Shown: piece by piece, positions 61,341 to 64,000 of the stretch | Position numbering within the stretch: the stretch's first letter is position 1 | Layout of the letters: each line of letters begins with the position of its first letter | Assembly: GCF_026210795.1 (NCBI RefSeq) | Contig: NC_089444.1 | Coordinates: 186,001 to 250,000 of the forward strand | Origin: Rhizophagus irregularis | Lineage: Eukaryota; Glomeromycota; Glomeromycetes; Glomerales; Glomeraceae | DNA: 64,000 nucleotides | Reading direction: 5' to 3' | Notes under the pieces: generated by a model | Seen by the model: the letters and a program-made list of their open reading frames with translations, nothing else | Told to the model about the DNA's origin: nothing | The model's database searches: none | Position numbers and translations under genes: made by a program

Positions 61341-61927
61341 TGGAAATGAAAAGAAGTGATTGAGAGACAAAAGAAATGATGGGAAGTAAATAGGAAAGAA
61401 AATGAAATAATGGAAAATGAAGATGTAATAGAAAATAATGGGAGACAAATTATGAGAAGTAGTATAAAGTGAAAAATGATGAGAGACAAAAATAAAAAAG
61501 TGATCATGAGGAAACAAAGTAAAAAATAAACCATAAAGTAAACAAAAAATGAAGTTAGTAAGAAATGAAATATAAGATAAAAACGAAATAAAAAAAAATA
61601 AAGAAAAATAAAAAAAATACCTTTATTAATTGTAGAACTGAAAGAACTAAAATATCTGAAAAAAAATAAAATAAATTAGTGAAAAACGAAATATGAAACA
61701 GAAACAAAATAAAAAATAAAAAAATGAGTAAGAAACGAAATGTAAAGTGAAAAACAACTGAACCTTACTGGAAGAACTAAAGGACCTAAAAATGATGAAA
61801 TAGAATTAAATATGTAAATTATATAAATTATATAAATTTATTAGTCTAACCTTACCATATTGTAAATATTTATTATCAAAATACTAAGAAGTTTTATCCC
61901 CGGCGCAGCGCGACGGGTTACAACTAG

Positions 61928-63103
61928 TCTGAATATAAAATAAAAATATAAATCTATAAAATTTAAAAATTGTTCATTTGATATATAGGCTGTTATAAGT
62001 TTATCGGAGACAAATATATTACTTAAATCAGTCATATGAATAAAAGTAAAAAAAATTGCTCTTTAGGTCTTCTTTGGTTTTTCGATTAAATAATCTTGAA
62101 CATGGTTCATCAGATAAAACTAATAAACCAAGAATATTTTCACCCGATAAATCTTTTCTTTTCTTTAGGTCTTTTTTTATTAGGTCTTCTCTTTGGTTCC
62201 CTTTTTTTACATCTTGTAGGTATGTAGGCTGGAAGTGCTCTTTCCATTTCCATTTCCTTATTCCCTCGCTCTTTCCTTATGAAAAAATTTTCAGAAAAAT
62301 GATCACATTCTTAGTTTCTTGAAAACTAAAAAAATGATCATTTATCGGCCTTTCCTCTTCCCTTCCCCTTTCCTTTCCCTTTCCCTTTCCTCTATTCCCT
62401 CGCTTGAAACCCTTTCCTTCTCTCACTTTTCCTTCCTTTTCCCTCTCTGATCTGTTGTTTGCACCTCAACTGCTCAACATTGGCCGATCAGGTGACAAGA
62501 AGTTTTTTAAAAGACTTGGCTGAGTCAGAAGCAAATATTAACGATTTGTTCACTCTTTTTAAATATATTTAAAACCATAAATTAAAAATAAAATTTTTAT
62601 TTAATTTCTCATCTATAATTATTATTTTGATTATTCAATTTTTAATTTTCGCAAATGTATTACCAAAGATTATAAATTAGTAGATCTAAAATTTATTAAG
62701 ATTAAATTCAAATGAGACAAATACGTATCGTATACAAAAGTTAATTTTAACTTTAATTAAACATAGGTCATTTAAACTTTTTTTAAAAAAAATAGCTTTA
62801 ACAATTGTAATAACTAATTAATACTGAAATAATAAAAAACAATTTTAACATTTAAGTTGACATCACTAAATACCATATCGAGTATAATTATTTTTTAATT
62901 AAAGCAAACACATCATTTGGTCAAAGTCAAAAAAAGTTAATTACTTGTTATCATAGTTACGTGTTATTCTTTTTTCTCATAACTATCATCAATTCATTTT
63001 AATAAATTTTTTTTTTTTAATATAATTAGTTTTGCTATCGAATTTTTACGAAAAATGATCATGTGTGTATATAAACTATAAATGTTATTTGATCTACGCA
63101 ATG
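61928..63103. other. Intergenic with a pyrimidine tract and a coding-like fragment
   Basis: 62080-62150 (minus) reads DLSGENILGLLVLSDEPCSR and may be a fragment of a protein-coding gene. 62340-62460 is a CCTTTCC-rich tract. The rest is AT-rich without a supported gene. Confidence 0.4.
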
Positions 63104-64000
63104 CTACCGTTTGTTTCGTGTTTTCACTAGCAGTATATAAATTGGTGGATTTCGATTCTTACGATTTCTATGACCGGCTTCCAAAAAAAAAAAAATAAAA
63201 TAAAATAAAATTTTACGAAAACTAATTTTCTTAATACAAATACCATGAGGACGCAAATCTTTTCCATTAGGTGAAATCCAATATTCACCAAATCCGGTTT
63301 CTTCTTTTGAAACTCTAACTAAGGTGGTTGGGTTAATTCTATTTTGGAATACAATTTGATACCTATCCCCTTCATGAGTAAATTTAGCAGCATACTCAGA
63401 CGCGACATCAATATCTGGAGTAGAATAAATTCCATGTCCAAATGCAAAATCTTTTACTCTTACATAAGAGATACCCATCTTCGGCAATTGATTTACAGTT
63501 ACGTCTAGCAGTCCCATGATAAGAGACTAATAATTATAAAACATTTAAAATATTTATTCGATATACAATAAAAATAAATAAAATAGATTTAACATAAATA
63601 CCTGGCCACTCGTCATTTACTGGATCCATTGATGGTTTTTTATTTTCACGGAGACCAAGCCAAATGTTATTTTCATATTATCAAATACATTGAGAGCCAC
63701 TCTTTTCCAACCGCAAGGTCGTTTGTACTCAAAATTTCCTCGCATAAAAGTTCTCCCATTATCATTTACTTTTGTAAAATCATAATCAAAATTTGGAGCA
63801 AGTTGATCAGGTTGAATATATAAAGCCGTAGTACTACTAGGTCCACCACCACCACGTAATCTCAATATAAGATTTAATGTGGATTCATTTTTTATCTTGT
63901 AATCCGATAACGTACAATCATCTTCAAGTAACATTCCAGCATAAATTAATTTTTGTTGACCTAGAGGTATCCCTTCTTTATCCTGAATTTTTTCTTTTAC
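63104..64000 (-). pseudogene. Second ubiquitin/ART-like gene, frameshifted, runs off right edge
   Basis: It aligns closely with the gene at 52944-54058. Exon 1 (64000-63602, partial) has the ubiquitin end ([29 protein letters not shown], so Arg74 is kept here), then the linker [19 protein letters not shown]. One base missing near 63679 shifts the frame after ALNVFDN. Exon 2 starts at 63526 with the same acceptor; an extra T near 63450 shifts the frame within the ART-like core, after KSKRF. The stop codon used by the first copy is altered, so the second frame reads on to 63104. The two single-base changes make it a probable recent pseudogene; assembly errors in homopolymers are an alternative. 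Confidence 0.75.

Larger units (their letters stand above)
56498..61927 (+). mobile_element. Candidate non-autonomous Helitron with two 3' ends
   Basis: A possible 5' end is TC at 56498 after an A, with TCTATATCTAT repeats and then TCCCTGTGCGCCCG. At the right, CCCGGCGCAGCGCGACGGG (61900-61918) can form a hairpin and is followed by TTACAA, CTAG and T (61924-61928), the classic Helitron 3' structure. A very similar hairpin, CCCGCCGCAACGCGACGGG, lies at 60249-60267 with GCTTAG and T. The 300-odd bp before each hairpin are also alike (blocks at 59780-60050 and 60430-60720), so the 3' part is duplicated in tandem. No Rep/helicase gene is present. The 5' boundary is the weakest part. Confidence 0.5.

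Noticed and set aside
60882-61534. Long His/Ser/Pro/Phe ORFs on the minus strand
   Set aside because: They are translations of a 20-bp purine minisatellite and overlap each other in two frames; no domain, start context or intron signals.
1-64000. tRNA, rRNA or CRISPR features
   Set aside because: No convincing T-loop (GGTTCGA) with matching arms, no rRNA-like blocks, and no regularly spaced repeats with unique spacers were found by eye.

Overview
This window is AT-rich nuclear DNA from a filamentous fungus. Genes carry many short GT-AG introns. Their protein families (large sets of kinases with a Cys-rich N-terminus, Crinkler-type headers, ubiquitin fused to an ADP-ribosyltransferase-like domain, repeat-driven gene debris) most resemble arbuscular mycorrhizal fungi (Glomeromycotina, Rhizophagus-like). 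That assignment comes from remembered family resemblance, not a search. No rRNA, tRNA or CRISPR was seen.

Left part (1-12.4 kb) is gene-dense and conserved. It holds the first three exons of a GATA-type zinc-finger factor (minus, running off the left edge), a 78-residue hydrophilic His-rich protein behind a CRE-like site, a two-exon RRG7/Mrr-like mitochondrial protein, and a 12-exon, 2244-residue armadillo/LamG protein of the BEACH family that stops before any PH-BEACH-WD40 part.

12.4-27.6 kb is mostly decayed accessory DNA: a pogo-like MITE, a kinase remnant with a lost catalytic loop, a frameshifted RING-like gene, coiled-coil/nuclease-like and Plavaka-like transposase fragments, a Helitron end, an inverted repeat carrying two copies of a gene end, and long AT-rich stretches.

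27.6-31 kb (minus) is a nine-exon SH3-SAM-PH scaffold of the Boi1/Boi2 type with a repeated proline-rich tail. 33.2-43.9 kb is a tandem array of three protein kinase genes with their flanks: two intact and one pseudogene. Two MITEs are inserted with visible target-site duplications.

44.1-45.7 kb (minus) is a five-exon Crinkler-like header fused to a trypsin-like protease. 45.8-50.5 kb is a dense cluster of DNA-transposon remnants: a Tc1-like element, a MULE SWIM fragment, three inverted-repeat MITEs, and an ORF cut by an 883-bp foldback element. A second degraded kinase follows.

52.9-54.1 kb (minus) is an intact ubiquitin/ART-like gene; a broken paralogue runs off the right edge. Between them lies a Helitron-like region (about 56.5-61.9 kb) with two 3' ends, strong purine/pyrimidine strand skew, a 20-bp minisatellite and a 33-codon ORF ending in a CaaX box.
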